47,618 bases of DNA from Candidatus Pseudobutyricicoccus lothianensis (lineage in GTDB: Bacteria > Bacillota > Clostridia > Oscillospirales > Butyricicoccaceae). This document shows positions 16,020 through 25,573 of this stretch, piece after piece. The stretch lies in the NCBI GenBank assembly GCA_904419295.1, contig CAJFRA010000017.1:1-47618 (forward strand). The letters run 5' to 3'. The position numbers were made by a program, and so were the translations under genes. The stretch's first letter is position 1; every line of letters begins with the position of its first letter. A model generated the notes under the pieces. It ran no database searches, was not told the origin of the DNA, and was given only the letters and a program-made list of their open reading frames with translations.

Positions 16020-17489
16020 ATGGGAAAAGGTGCAAGAGCACGGAAGGAGCGGGAGGCCCAAGCCGGGCAGATCTCCGCAAAACAACAACAGGAACAAAAG
16101 AGCAAACGGCTGCACAAGGTCATCGGCTGGCTGGCCGCCCTGGTGGTTCTGGTGCTGCTGGTGTTCGGCGTTCTATACTCCACCGGTGTGCTGCAGCGCC
16201 ACATGACGGCTATGACCGTGGGCGACACGGAGATCTCCGGTTCGGAATACAATTATTATTACAACCAGATGCGCAACAACTTCCTATCGCAGAACAGCGA
16301 CTACCTGACGCAGCTGGGGCTGACCTACAGCACCATCGATGAGGCCATGTATACCGACACCCAGACGTTTGGCGAGATGTTCCGGGAGCAGGCGGAGACC
16401 ACCCTGCGGGATACGTATGCCCTGTACAACGAGGCCACATCCCAAGGGTATGAGATGAGCGAAGAAGGGCAGCAGAGCTACGACGATTCCATCGCCGCCC
16501 TGGAGAGCAGCGCGGAGTCGGCGGACCTGTCCCCCAACGAATACCTGGGCCAGGCCCTGGGCATGAACCTGTCGTTTGACCAATACAAAGAGATCCTCTG
16601 GCGGGCTTCCCTGGGCCAGGATTTCTACAACAACACCCAGGCCAAAGAATCCCACACCGATGAAGAGCTGAACACCTATTACGAAGAAAACGCCGACGAT
16701 TTCGACAAGGCGGATTACCGCGTGTTCCAGGTGTTCTTTGAGACCGGCGAGACCGACGAGGAAACCGAGCAGAACAAAGCGGAGGCCAAGGCCAAAGCCG
16801 ACGCCTTTTTGGAGCAGGTGACCGATGAGGAATCCTTCATCCGCCTGGCCCGTGAAAACGCCGCTGAAGACCAGCAGGAGCAATATGCAGAAGACGACGG
16901 CACGCTGCAGCAGGGCGTGGCCCTCACCTCCTCCGGCACGGTGATGGACTGGGTGAAAGACCCGGCCCGCCAGGAAGGGGATACGGCTGTGCTGGAGATC
17001 AGCACCAACTACAGCGTGGTCTACTTCATCGACCGCTACCGGGATGAATCCAACACGGTGAATGTGCGGCACATCCTGCTCAGCAGCGACGAAGACAACG
17101 ACGAAGAAGTCTCCCAGCAGGCGGAAGAGCTGCTGCAGCAGTGGAAAGACGGCGAGCAGACAGAGGATTCCTTTGCCGCCCTTGCCCGGGAAAATTCCGA
17201 TGACAGCAACGCAGCCCAAGGCGGCTTGTACGAGGGCGTGACCCCCGGCCAGATGGTCACGGAGTTCAACGACTGGTGCTTCGATGAATCCCGCCAGCCC
17301 GGTGACACCGGCATCGTCAAAACAGAGTACGGCTACCACATCATGTATTTCGTGAGCGAAGGCGGCCCCGCTTGGAAAGTCAATGCGGAGAGCGCTTTGG
17401 CCACCCAGGATTACAACAACTATATGGATGAGCTGGAGGCCAAATACCCCTCCACCACCAATCAGAAGACCATCGATCTGCTGATCTGA
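16020..17489 (+). CDS. Membrane-anchored PpiC-type peptidyl-prolyl isomerase (foldase)
   Basis: This 489-residue protein has a basic N-terminus (MGKGARARKEREAQAG), one membrane segment at about residues 35-55 (VIGWLAALVVLVLLVFGVLY) and a long acidic extracytoplasmic part. There is a SurA-type helical region at about 70-230 and a PpiC parvulin domain at about 355-465 (VNVRHILLS, FAALARENSDD, AQGGLYEGV, TEYGYHIMYF). It probably helps exported proteins fold, like PrsA or SurA. It has no lipobox Cys, so it is held by the helix and not by lipid. ATG 16020 is preferred: AAGGA lies 11 bases upstream, while ATG 15981 overlaps a TATAAT and has no ribosome binding site. A second, degenerate PpiC-like repeat may lie around 235-345. 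Confidence 0.88.
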   Translation: MGKGARARKEREAQAGQISAKQQQEQKSKRLHKVIGWLAALVVLVLLVFGVLYSTGVLQRHMTAMTVGDTEISGSEYNYYYNQMRNNFLSQNSDYLTQLGLTYSTIDEAMYTDTQTFGEMFREQAETTLRDTYALYNEATSQGYEMSEEGQQSYDDSIAALESSAESADLSPNEYLGQALGMNLSFDQYKEILWRASLGQDFYNNTQAKESHTDEELNTYYEENADDFDKADYRVFQVFFETGETDEETEQNKAEAKAKADAFLEQVTDEESFIRLARENAAEDQQEQYAEDDGTLQQGVALTSSGTVMDWVKDPARQEGDTAVLEISTNYSVVYFIDRYRDESNTVNVRHILLSSDEDNDEEVSQQAEELLQQWKDGEQTEDSFAALARENSDDSNAAQGGLYEGVTPGQMVTEFNDWCFDESRQPGDTGIVKTEYGYHIMYFVSEGGPAWKVNAESALATQDYNNYMDELEAKYPSTTNQKTIDLLI

Positions 17490-17497
17490 CCCTGAAT

Positions 17498-17533
17498 AAA
17501 AGAAAAAGCAGCCTGCGGGCTGCTTTTTCTTTT
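17498..17533 (+). terminator. Terminator after the foldase gene
   Basis: A 16-pair perfect stem (17498-17513 with 17518-17533, core AAAAAGCAGCC) with a TGCG tetraloop; the 3' arm supplies the T-rich run. It lies 8 bases after the stop. By symmetry it could also stop transcription from addA. Confidence 0.9.
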
Positions 17534-17715
17534 GCCATCCCGGCCCGGAAAGCGCACAGCGCCTATCCGCCGTGGCTTTGCCGCCACGCCCGGGCCGGGG
17601 GAGCAAGGCCGGGGCCGGCGGGGGCATACAGGCCGCCCCTTGCCATGCCCGCCGGTTTCCCTTGGCCGGTCCGGTGGGCGGACAGGGCCATGGCGGCCGT
17701 GCCCCGCTCCCCTTT

Positions 17716-20700
17716 TTATTCCTGCCGGGGCGGGCCCACTTCCACCCCGGCGCCGGTGGCCAGGAAGTAGACGGTCCGGCCCCGCACCGGCACCTCCATG
17801 ATCTTTTCCACCGCCTTGGCGTAGATGTCCAGCTGCTTTTCATAGCGCTTGGCCTGGAAGGGCTCTTTGCCCGGGGCCACGGCGTCGCTTTTGAAATCCA
17901 CCACCCAGGCGCCGTCCTCTTCCAACAGCAGCAGGTCGATGATGCCGTTCATCAAGATCTCTTCCTCTTCCCCCTGGCCCACCCCCAGCTCTTTGGGGGT
18001 GAACAGGGCGGAAAACTGGTATTCCCGCAGGCACTGGGCCTGCTCCGCCCGGCGCCCCAGGGGGGAGGCGGCAAACCGGGCGATGGCCTGGGGGCCGATC
18101 TGCAGCGCCTCCTCTTCCACCTGTTTGTCCTCCACCAGCCGCTTCAGTTCGGCGGCAGCCCCTTCTGCCGTCTGGCAGCGGGCGAGGTCTACCAGCTGCA
18201 TGCACCGGTGGACCAACGTGCCCATCCGGGCCGCCTGGTCCCGGCTCTCCGTCCGGTACATCTGGATGCGGGGCTGGGCCCGCTCCCCCTGCCATTCCAG
18301 CTGGGCGCTGTCTGCCGCCAGCTGCTGTACGCCGGTGGGCGTCAGCTTGGAAGGCAGCTTAGTGGCTTCCAGGTGGGGATACACAAAGTCCTGCAGCGCC
18401 TGGAAGCGGGGCATATCCATGGTCAGCTGCTCCGGCGGCGCCTGGTCTTGCCCCCCTTCTTCCCCGGCCTGCATCCACTTGCGGTCAAAGGGCACCACCC
18501 GGCACACCAGCCCGCCCCGCCGGGCGTCCTGGGCAGGCAGGGCCAAGGGCAGGCCCGCATATTCCCGCAGGGGCTGCCCATCCGGGTGGCGCAGCAGCGG
18601 GGCCGCCACCCACATGGCGGCGGATGATTGGTCCGCTGCCGCCCCCGGGGCCAGGCATCCCTCTTCGTCGCAGAGCTCTTCCCACCGGCGCAGGCTGGCC
18701 TGCGCATCGGGCAGGGCCATGGTGAGGATCAGCTTTTCCCGCGCCCGCGTCATGGCCACATAGAGCTTCCGCAGCTCCTCCTCCCGGGATTCGGCCCGGT
18801 GGCGCAGCTGGATGGCGGCCTGCATCTGGGTCTTCTGTTCGGTGCGGCGCTCCACATCCCGCAGCCGGAAGGCGAGGCCCACTTTTTTGTGCAGCAGCAT
18901 GGGCTGGCGCAGGTCGTCGGTGTTGAACCGTTTGCTCAGGTCGGGCACCACCACGATGGGGAATTCCAGCCCTTTGGACTTGTGCACGCTCATCAGCCGG
19001 ACGGCCCCGGGGGCCGGTTCTTCCGCCACATCCCCCTCCTGGGCTTTTTTCTCCAGCATCTGCAAAAACTCAAACAGGCCCCGGCTGCCGCCGCTCTCAT
19101 ATTGCAGGGCCAGCTGGTAGAACCGCTGCAGGTTCCGCTTGCGCTGGGGGCCGTTGTCCAGCGCCTGAAACACGCCCAGAGCGCCGGTGCGGCTGTAGAT
19201 CAGGGCCACCAGCTGCCCCACGCTCATATCGGGAGCGTGGCTGCGGAACAGGCGGAGGTCCTCCAGGAACTGGCGCACATGGGGGGAATCGCTGCGGAGC
19301 AGCCCGTCGTAAAACTGCCCTTTCCGGTCCTGCTGGCGGATCTCCAGCAGTTCATCGGGGGTGAACAGGTAGAGCGGGGAGCGGAGCACCGAGATCAAGG
19401 GGATATCCTGCCTGGGGTTGTCGATGACCGCCAGCAGGCTGCGCAGCACCGCCGCTTCGATGGAGGCGAACAGGTCGGCCCCGCCGCCGGCGGTGCAGGG
19501 GATGCCCCGCCGCTCCAGCGCCTGCTGGTACAGCGGCGCCTTGTTGGAAAAGGAGCTGAGCAGCACTGCCACATCCTCTGGCCGGGCAGGCCGGGAGCCC
19601 GGCTGCCCTTTGTCCGTCACCTGCCCGTTCTGCAGCTGCCATTGGATGGCCTCCGCCACAAATTCCGCTTCATACACCGCCCATTCGGGCGCGTCCTCCT
19701 CCCCTTCTTCCCGCTTTTTGTCCAGCAGGTACACCTCTGCCGGGCAGGGGCCCTGGTAGGGGTAGGGTTCGCCGGGCCGCAGCTCTTCCCGCTCATCGTA
19801 ATCCACGCCGCCAAAGCGCCGCGTCATGGTGCGCCGGCACAAGAAGTTGGTCAGCTCCAGCACTTCCCACCGGGAGCGGAAGTTCTGGTTGAGCATCAGC
19901 CGCTTGCGGGGCGCTTCGGGGTCTTGTTCATAATCCTGGTAGGCGTAATACTTTTCCACAAAGATCTCCGGTTCCGCCAGGCGGAAGCGGTAGATGCTCT
20001 GCTTCACATCCCCCACCAGGAAAAGGCTGTTGCCCGGCCGGCGCAGGGCCTGGAACAGGCAGTCCTGAATCTCGTTGGTATCCTGGTATTCATCCACTAA
20101 GATCTCCTGGATCCCCTCGGCCAGCTGCCGGGCCAGCAAGGTCTGCTCCCCGGTCTTCCGGTCCACCAAAAGGCCGATGGCCAAATGCTCCAGATCGCTG
20201 AAATCCAGGGCATTCCGCCGCTTTTTCCCCTGGCCGTAAAAGCGCTCAAAGGCCTGCTCCAGATCCCGCAGTCCCCGCAGGATGGGCAGGGAGGCGGCCA
20301 GCTCCCGCCGGACCTGGCTGCCCGGCCGGGAGACCGCTTCGGCGGCCAGCTGCTCAATGCCGGCGCAAAAAGCGTCCCGGGCCTCTTTCATCCGGTCGGT
20401 AAAGCCTTTGTCCGCCCCCCGCACAGCGGCCAGCCGCGGTTTGGAAAACTGGCGCAGCGCTTCAAAGCAGGCGTCCCAGCCCTGGCCGGCTGCCTGGCGG
20501 ATCTGCCGGCCGCCGACCAGGCACTGTTCAAAGGCAGGGCCGTATTTGGCCAGCACCTCGGGTACTTCCTCCAGCTGCCGGTAGGCGGCCAGCAGCCGGC
20601 CCTCCAAATAAGCCGTCTGCTCTTCCACATACCGGAGCAGGTCTTGGCACCACTCCAGCTCCTCCGGCTGGCTGTGGGCGCCGTATTCCGCCGTCTGGAT

Positions 20701-21285
20701 GGCCTGCTCCAGCCACCCGGCCGGGTCTACATGGCTGCGCAGCCCTTCGTAGAGCTCCATCACCACCTGCTGCAGCTTCCGGTCCCCCCGCTCCTCGGCG
20801 AAATTGTCCAGAGCGGCCAAAAAATCCGGGTCTTGGTCGGCGTACTGCTCTTCCAGCATCTCCTCCATGGCCTGCTCCTTGAGCAGCTGGCTCTCCGCCG
20901 TATCCAGCAGCCGGAAACCGGGATTGACACCGCACTGGGTGAAATTCTGCCGCACCAGGTCCAGGCAGAACGCATGGACGGTCTGGATGCGGGCGCCCCC
21001 CAGCAGGGCCAGCTGCCGGCGCAAACGGCGGCTGCCCGGTTCTTCCGCCAGCTGGGCCAGCAGCCGGTCGGCGATGCGCTCCCGCATTTCGGCGGCTGCC
21101 GCATTGGTGAACGTGACGATCAGCAGCCCGTCGATGTCCACCGGGTCCTGGGGGTCGGTGATCCGCCGGATCACCCGTTCCACCAGCACCGCCGTCTTGC
21201 CGCTGCCGGCGGCCGCCGAGACGATCAGCGCGCCGCCCCGGCTGTCAATGGCGTTCTGCTGCTGGGGCGTGAATGTGACGGCCAT
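17716..21285 (-). CDS. addA: ATP-dependent helicase/nuclease subunit A
   Basis: AddA is the helicase-nuclease subunit of AddAB, the Firmicutes counterpart of RecBCD, which resects double-strand breaks up to Chi. The 1189-residue protein starts MAVTFTPQQQNAIDSRGG and has Walker A AAAGSGKTAVLVERV, helicase motif II region EILVDEYQDTN, LVGDVKQSIYRFR, and SVHKSKGLEFP. Near the C-terminus is the RecB-type nuclease with VVDFKSD and YEKQLDIYAKAV. Length is normal for the family. GGAGGAGGAAG precedes the start inside the end of addB, giving a 41-base overlap and likely coupled translation. Confidence 0.97.
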   Translation of the reverse strand: MAVTFTPQQQNAIDSRGGALIVSAAAGSGKTAVLVERVIRRITDPQDPVDIDGLLIVTFTNAAAAEMRERIADRLLAQLAEEPGSRRLRRQLALLGGARIQTVHAFCLDLVRQNFTQCGVNPGFRLLDTAESQLLKEQAMEEMLEEQYADQDPDFLAALDNFAEERGDRKLQQVVMELYEGLRSHVDPAGWLEQAIQTAEYGAHSQPEELEWCQDLLRYVEEQTAYLEGRLLAAYRQLEEVPEVLAKYGPAFEQCLVGGRQIRQAAGQGWDACFEALRQFSKPRLAAVRGADKGFTDRMKEARDAFCAGIEQLAAEAVSRPGSQVRRELAASLPILRGLRDLEQAFERFYGQGKKRRNALDFSDLEHLAIGLLVDRKTGEQTLLARQLAEGIQEILVDEYQDTNEIQDCLFQALRRPGNSLFLVGDVKQSIYRFRLAEPEIFVEKYYAYQDYEQDPEAPRKRLMLNQNFRSRWEVLELTNFLCRRTMTRRFGGVDYDEREELRPGEPYPYQGPCPAEVYLLDKKREEGEEDAPEWAVYEAEFVAEAIQWQLQNGQVTDKGQPGSRPARPEDVAVLLSSFSNKAPLYQQALERRGIPCTAGGGADLFASIEAAVLRSLLAVIDNPRQDIPLISVLRSPLYLFTPDELLEIRQQDRKGQFYDGLLRSDSPHVRQFLEDLRLFRSHAPDMSVGQLVALIYSRTGALGVFQALDNGPQRKRNLQRFYQLALQYESGGSRGLFEFLQMLEKKAQEGDVAEEPAPGAVRLMSVHKSKGLEFPIVVVPDLSKRFNTDDLRQPMLLHKKVGLAFRLRDVERRTEQKTQMQAAIQLRHRAESREEELRKLYVAMTRAREKLILTMALPDAQASLRRWEELCDEEGCLAPGAAADQSSAAMWVAAPLLRHPDGQPLREYAGLPLALPAQDARRGGLVCRVVPFDRKWMQAGEEGGQDQAPPEQLTMDMPRFQALQDFVYPHLEATKLPSKLTPTGVQQLAADSAQLEWQGERAQPRIQMYRTESRDQAARMGTLVHRCMQLVDLARCQTAEGAAAELKRLVEDKQVEEEALQIGPQAIARFAASPLGRRAEQAQCLREYQFSALFTPKELGVGQGEEEEILMNGIIDLLLLEEDGAWVVDFKSDAVAPGKEPFQAKRYEKQLDIYAKAVEKIMEVPVRGRTVYFLATGAGVEVGPPRQE

Positions 21286-24200
21286 CTTCTTCCTCCTCCT
21301 CTTGCAGGCGGGCGTAGACCTGGCTGTCTGGCAGCACGCGGATCTTCCGCCGGCGGTCTTTCTTCATGGTCTCATCAAAGTGGCAGGCATCCCGGAAAGG
21401 GCACCAATCGCAGGCGGACCAATCGGGCCCGGTGCTCACCGGCTGGGCCTCGATATCCCCCTGGGCGATCTGTTGGGCGATGTGCCGCAGCTGCCGGTCC
21501 ACCCCCCGCACCAGCCGGGCGAACCCTTCGCTGCTGGTGACGGACGACGTGCTGCTCAGGCTGCCGTCTTTTTTCAGGCTGACGGGCAAAAACCGGAATT
21601 TGCCCCCTTCCGGCTGCTCCATGGCTTCCAGCAGGGCCGGGTCATCCAGCACGATGCCGATGCGCCGCAGCTCCCGGCTCATCTTCCGCTCCACTTCCCC
21701 GTATTCTTCCCCGTATTCCACCGTCACATAGGGCGTTTTGGCCGGGATGTACAGCACCCCCGCCGTGCGGACTTGTTCCGCCACTTGGCCAAAGGCCCGC
21801 TCCCCATCCCGCAGCACAGCCTGGCGGCCCCAGCGCACCATCAGCAAGTAGAGGAACATCTGCATATTGATGCCGTACAACAGGTCGGAAAGGTGGAAGC
21901 TCTTGGTGCCCGTCTTGTAGTCGGCCACTTTCACATACAGGGTGCCGTCTTGCAGATAGCCGTCCAGCCGGTCGATCTTGCCGCTGAGGGCGATGGTGAA
22001 CCCATCGTGCTCCAGTTCGATGGCCGGGTTCTCCTGCCCCGGGCCAAACCCCATCTCAAAGGCAATGGGCACGAACCGGGAGTTTTGCAGCTCCTGCCAC
22101 ACATCTTCCACAATGGCCAGCACCATCCGCTGCACCCGGCGGAAGATCCCCTGGAAGCGGGCGCTCTCCCCTTCCATGCCCCGGAGCGTATCCTGCAAAA
22201 AGGCCTGGATATAGCTCTGGGCCACGGCCCGCAGCTGCCGGTCGGGGTGCTGCGTCATCTCCCGGATGGTGTTTTCCACCACATAATGGAGGAAAGTGCC
22301 CGTCTCCGGCGCGCCGAATTGGGCCCGCTTCCGCTCTTTTGCCCGAAGGCCGTAGGCCATGAAGTAGGAAAACCGGCAGCTGGCGAGCTGCTCGGCCCGG
22401 GATGCGGTCATCCGCACTTGGCGGCCATAGGCGGCGGCGATGAGCTCTTTGCTTTGAATGGGCCCCCGGGGCGAGGCGGCATAGCGGCGCAGCCGCTGGA
22501 AGTAGGCGTCATGATCCCCCTGGTCCAGCGCCAGCTGCCGGGCGGTCTCTGCCAGCTGCCCGCCCTGGCCGCTCACCGAGGCGCAGGCCAGCTCAAAAGA
22601 GGGCCGCCGGGCCGCCAGGCGCCAGCTGTCGTCCGGCACCTCCATCGCCAAGCCGGGCAGCAGGTTCTGCAGCCGGCGCAGCAAGTAGGAGGGCCGGGAA
22701 GCCCCTCCCTCCCGGCTCTTTTCCGGGTAGAGCACCACCAGCTGCTCTTCCGGCGCGGCGAACCCCCGGTATACATGGCTCTGGCTCTCATAGGCGTGCT
22801 CTTCCGCCGTCTCCGTCAGCTCCACCCCGGCCTGCAGCAGCTTGGCCCGGTCCTGCTCGGTGAGCAGGCCGCTGCCGCCGCCTTCGGGGGGCAGGGCCCC
22901 ATCCCGGGCGCCCAGCACGATCAGCAGCCGGATCCCGTGGAAAGACATGCGCTCAAAACTGCCTGCCTGCACGTTGTCCAGGGCCACTGGAATGGCCGCC
23001 ACGCTGTATTGGCCCAGCATCAGCCGCCACAGGCGCAAGAACTCCCCCGCATCCATGGGCAGGCCCTCCATGGCGGCGGCGAACTGCTCCACCGCCCCTT
23101 GCAAGATCTGGTACAGCTGGGAGTATTCCGCCGCTTCCCGCCCCCGGCCGGCCTGCTGCAGCTGCTGGACTTTTTCCAAGATCCGCTCTTCCAGGCCGAT
23201 CTGCTGCAAAAATTCCCCCAGTGCCCGGGCAAAGCCCGCCCCCTCTTTGCAATCTGCCGTCTTTTGCTGCAGCAGCTCCAAGGGGCCGGCCATTTTTTGC
23301 CGGATGGCCTCCAGCTCCGGCAGTTGTTCCGCCCCCCATTCCGCCCGGTCGCTCTCGTACCCGGCCGGGTTTTTGACAAAGGGGCGGAAGTATTCCTTGC
23401 CCCGGATGTTCCAGGTGAGCACATAGTTTTCCAGCCGGTCCACTTCGTCTTCCTCCAGGGGGGATAGGCCGGAGCGGAGGTAGGCGAACACCGCCTCATA
23501 CCGCATGCCCTGGGCCACGGCCTGCAAAGCGCCGTTGGCCGCCGCCAGCACGGGCTTTTGCAAAATGTCGCTCTTTTCCGCCAAAAACAGGGGCACTTCA
23601 AATTTGGCAAAGGCGTTTTCCAGCAGGGGCTGGTAGGGTTCGATATCGCCGGCCGCCAGGGCGATCTCCCGGCAGCGCATGCCCTGGGCCATGGCCTGCC
23701 GGGCCAGGGATGCGGCAAACTCGCATTCCTCTTCGGGGGTGGGCAGGCGGTACAGGCGCACGCTGGCGCAAGGGCCCTGCCAAGGCGAAGCCCCGTAGTC
23801 AAACAGCCCTTGTTCCACTTTTTCCAGCGCCCCATCCCGGCGGTCCGCCTGCCGCTCCAGCGCCTCCACCTGGCAGCGGACGCCGCTCCGCTGGGCCATG
23901 GCCTGCAAACGGTGCAGCAATTTTTCCTGCTCAAAAAACAGGCTGTCCCCCGGCTGGTACAGCAGGGCAAAGGCCATCTCCTGCCCCCGGCCCAGCCACA
24001 GCTCGATCAAATGCCGTTCCTGGGCGGTAAAGCCGGAAAAACCGTCGAAGTAAAAATCCCACCCCTGGCCAAAACCGCAATCCGGCAGGGCCTGGGCGGC
24101 GGCGGTCAACAGGTCTTTGTCATCCAGGGCCAGGCCCCCTGCCACGCCGCAATAGGCGGCGTACAGCAGCCCCAGGTCCCGGATCTTGCCGGCGGCGCTG

Positions 24201-24631
24201 CCCGTCTCCCCGGCGGCCTGCAGCAGCTGTTCCGGCTGGATGCGGCAGGCCTTGAGTTCATCCACCAGGCTCACCAGCCGTTCCACCATCTCGGGCCGGG
24301 CACCGGCGGTCTGGTAGTATTCCAGGGAGTTCTCCACCTCCAGGATGGCCCGGTGCATGGCCAGCACCCGGCCGCCGGCATCCAGCCGGGGCCGGCCCCC
24401 CTGGCCGGCCTGCTGCAAGATGCGCTGGGCCGCCCGCTGGAAGGTCAGCACCTCGGCCCACCGGGCCACCGGGTTGCCGCACACTTGCAGCAGCCGCCGT
24501 TCCATCTCGTGGGAGAGCATTTCCGGCACCACTAAGATCTGCTTGCGCCCCTGCCGGGCGCGCTGCCCGATCTGTTCCAGCAGGCGGCTGGTCTTGCCGC
24601 ATTGGGCGCGGCCTGTGTATATGGTCATCAT
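21245..24631 (-). CDS. addB: ATP-dependent helicase/deoxyribonuclease subunit B
   Basis: AddB pairs with AddA and supplies the second nuclease and the Chi-recognition scaffold. The 1128-residue protein starts MMTIYTGRAQCGKTSRLLEQ, a Walker A-like loop with GKT intact. It carries the iron-sulfur staple Cys residues (SCRFSYFMAYG and, near the end, CDWCPFRDACHF) and the nuclease residues of GKIDRLDGY, VADYKTGTKSF and MQMFLYL. ATG 24631 is chosen for the family N-terminus and a GGAG 12 bases upstream; the frame is open further up but that part overlaps the promoter. The order addB-addA is that of Bacillus. Confidence 0.96.
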   Translation of the reverse strand: MMTIYTGRAQCGKTSRLLEQIGQRARQGRKQILVVPEMLSHEMERRLLQVCGNPVARWAEVLTFQRAAQRILQQAGQGGRPRLDAGGRVLAMHRAILEVENSLEYYQTAGARPEMVERLVSLVDELKACRIQPEQLLQAAGETGSAAGKIRDLGLLYAAYCGVAGGLALDDKDLLTAAAQALPDCGFGQGWDFYFDGFSGFTAQERHLIELWLGRGQEMAFALLYQPGDSLFFEQEKLLHRLQAMAQRSGVRCQVEALERQADRRDGALEKVEQGLFDYGASPWQGPCASVRLYRLPTPEEECEFAASLARQAMAQGMRCREIALAAGDIEPYQPLLENAFAKFEVPLFLAEKSDILQKPVLAAANGALQAVAQGMRYEAVFAYLRSGLSPLEEDEVDRLENYVLTWNIRGKEYFRPFVKNPAGYESDRAEWGAEQLPELEAIRQKMAGPLELLQQKTADCKEGAGFARALGEFLQQIGLEERILEKVQQLQQAGRGREAAEYSQLYQILQGAVEQFAAAMEGLPMDAGEFLRLWRLMLGQYSVAAIPVALDNVQAGSFERMSFHGIRLLIVLGARDGALPPEGGGSGLLTEQDRAKLLQAGVELTETAEEHAYESQSHVYRGFAAPEEQLVVLYPEKSREGGASRPSYLLRRLQNLLPGLAMEVPDDSWRLAARRPSFELACASVSGQGGQLAETARQLALDQGDHDAYFQRLRRYAASPRGPIQSKELIAAAYGRQVRMTASRAEQLASCRFSYFMAYGLRAKERKRAQFGAPETGTFLHYVVENTIREMTQHPDRQLRAVAQSYIQAFLQDTLRGMEGESARFQGIFRRVQRMVLAIVEDVWQELQNSRFVPIAFEMGFGPGQENPAIELEHDGFTIALSGKIDRLDGYLQDGTLYVKVADYKTGTKSFHLSDLLYGINMQMFLYLLMVRWGRQAVLRDGERAFGQVAEQVRTAGVLYIPAKTPYVTVEYGEEYGEVERKMSRELRRIGIVLDDPALLEAMEQPEGGKFRFLPVSLKKDGSLSSTSSVTSSEGFARLVRGVDRQLRHIAQQIAQGDIEAQPVSTGPDWSACDWCPFRDACHFDETMKKDRRRKIRVLPDSQVYARLQEEEEEDGRHIHAPAAERH

Positions 24632-24766
24632 GTTCCCGTCTCTCTCCTTTGCGCTGCCGTTCCTGCAGAACTGCCACCTTTTTGCCTCTTCTCTGCCACG
24701 GCAAAAAACAAGATCCTCCTGCCGCCCCAGCCGGCGGGAAAAGGACTCGAAAGCCGCTTTGCGGCT

Positions 24767-24795
24767 ATTATACCATTTTTGCGGCCCATACTCAA
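24767..24795 (-). promoter_or_regulatory. Promoter of addBA
   Basis: On the minus strand TTGAGT (24790-24795), a 17-base spacer and TATAAT (24767-24772) preceded by TGG, an extended consensus -10. It lies about 135 bases before the addB ATG. Confidence 0.7.
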
Positions 24796-24825
24796 TTTCC
24801 CCCTCTTTTTTGCCACAGACAGGCA

Positions 24826-24854
24826 AAAAGAAAGACGGGCCCGCACCCGTCTTT
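24826..24854 (-). terminator. Terminator of the PHP-DUF362-ispE-spoIIR group
   Basis: AAAGACGGG/CCCGTCTTT (24831-24839 with 24846-24854) forms nine pairs, followed on the minus strand by a T-rich run (24826-24833). It lies just past the spoIIR stop and just before the addB promoter. Confidence 0.85.
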
Positions 24855-24867
24855 CCCGCCTTCCGGC

Positions 24868-25479
24868 TCATCCTTTTAAGCTGTGCACCAGTTCGCCCCA
24901 CCACTCCACGATCTTAAAGCGGGCGGCATACTGGACCCCATCTTTTGTCATAAACCGGATCTCCCCCGGTTCCAGCCCGCCCTCCCGGGCCGTCTGCTCG
25001 AAATCCGCTTCGCAGGAGGGGGCGCACAGCGGCGGCAGCATCACGCACCACCAGTTGCGGCCCTGGGCTTGGCCGATGGTGACCCGCACGGCGTCGTAGT
25101 CGCCGGCCGGCAGGGAAAAAGTATCGTATTCCCGGGTGTCGAAATACATCCGGGTCCGCTCCACCTGCACCGGGTAATCGTATCCCTGTTCTTCCACTTC
25201 CCGCTGGGCCGCCTGCCGGATGTGTTCCAGAAAAGCGCTGTCGATCCGGCTGCTCTCCAGTGGCTGCCCCTGGGTCTGGGCCCGCGCTTCCTCCAGCACG
25301 GCGTCCCGCACCTGCAGCTTGAGGGCCTGGTCCTCTTGGCTGTCGCTGTTGGCGATGACATGGAGGCGGACCAATTTGTCCGCCAGCCTCGATTGGGCCC
25401 GGATGGGGGCGGCGCCCCACAGCAGGGTGAACAGCAGGCCGCAGAGCAGAGCCAATTCCCAACGCTTTAATTTCATCAT
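24868..25479 (-). CDS. spoIIR: Stage II sporulation protein R
   Basis: SpoIIR is made in the forespore, exported, and triggers SpoIIGA to process pro-sigma-E in the mother cell. The 203-residue protein has an N-terminal export signal (about residues 5-27, ELALLCGLLFTLLW). It then shows the family's strong signature blocks LVRLHVIANSDSQEDQALKL, YFDTREYDTFSLPAGDYDA, NWWCVMLPPLC and FKIVEWW. This is good evidence for an endospore-forming lineage. ATG 25479 is chosen, with AGGTG 6 bases before; an in-frame GTG at 25488 is an alternative. It follows ispE by 94 bases, so either cotranscription or a forespore promoter in that gap is possible. Confidence 0.93.
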   Translation of the reverse strand: MMKLKRWELALLCGLLFTLLWGAAPIRAQSRLADKLVRLHVIANSDSQEDQALKLQVRDAVLEEARAQTQGQPLESSRIDSAFLEHIRQAAQREVEEQGYDYPVQVERTRMYFDTREYDTFSLPAGDYDAVRVTIGQAQGRNWWCVMLPPLCAPSCEADFEQTAREGGLEPGEIRFMTKDGVQYAARFKIVEWWGELVHSLKG

Positions 25480-25573
25480 ATCCAACACCTGTCCTTCCTG
25501 GCGTTTCGATCGTTTGGCATCAGTATGGACAGGTTTTCGTTTCTTTAAACCGGCCTGGGGAAAACCGGGCCTT

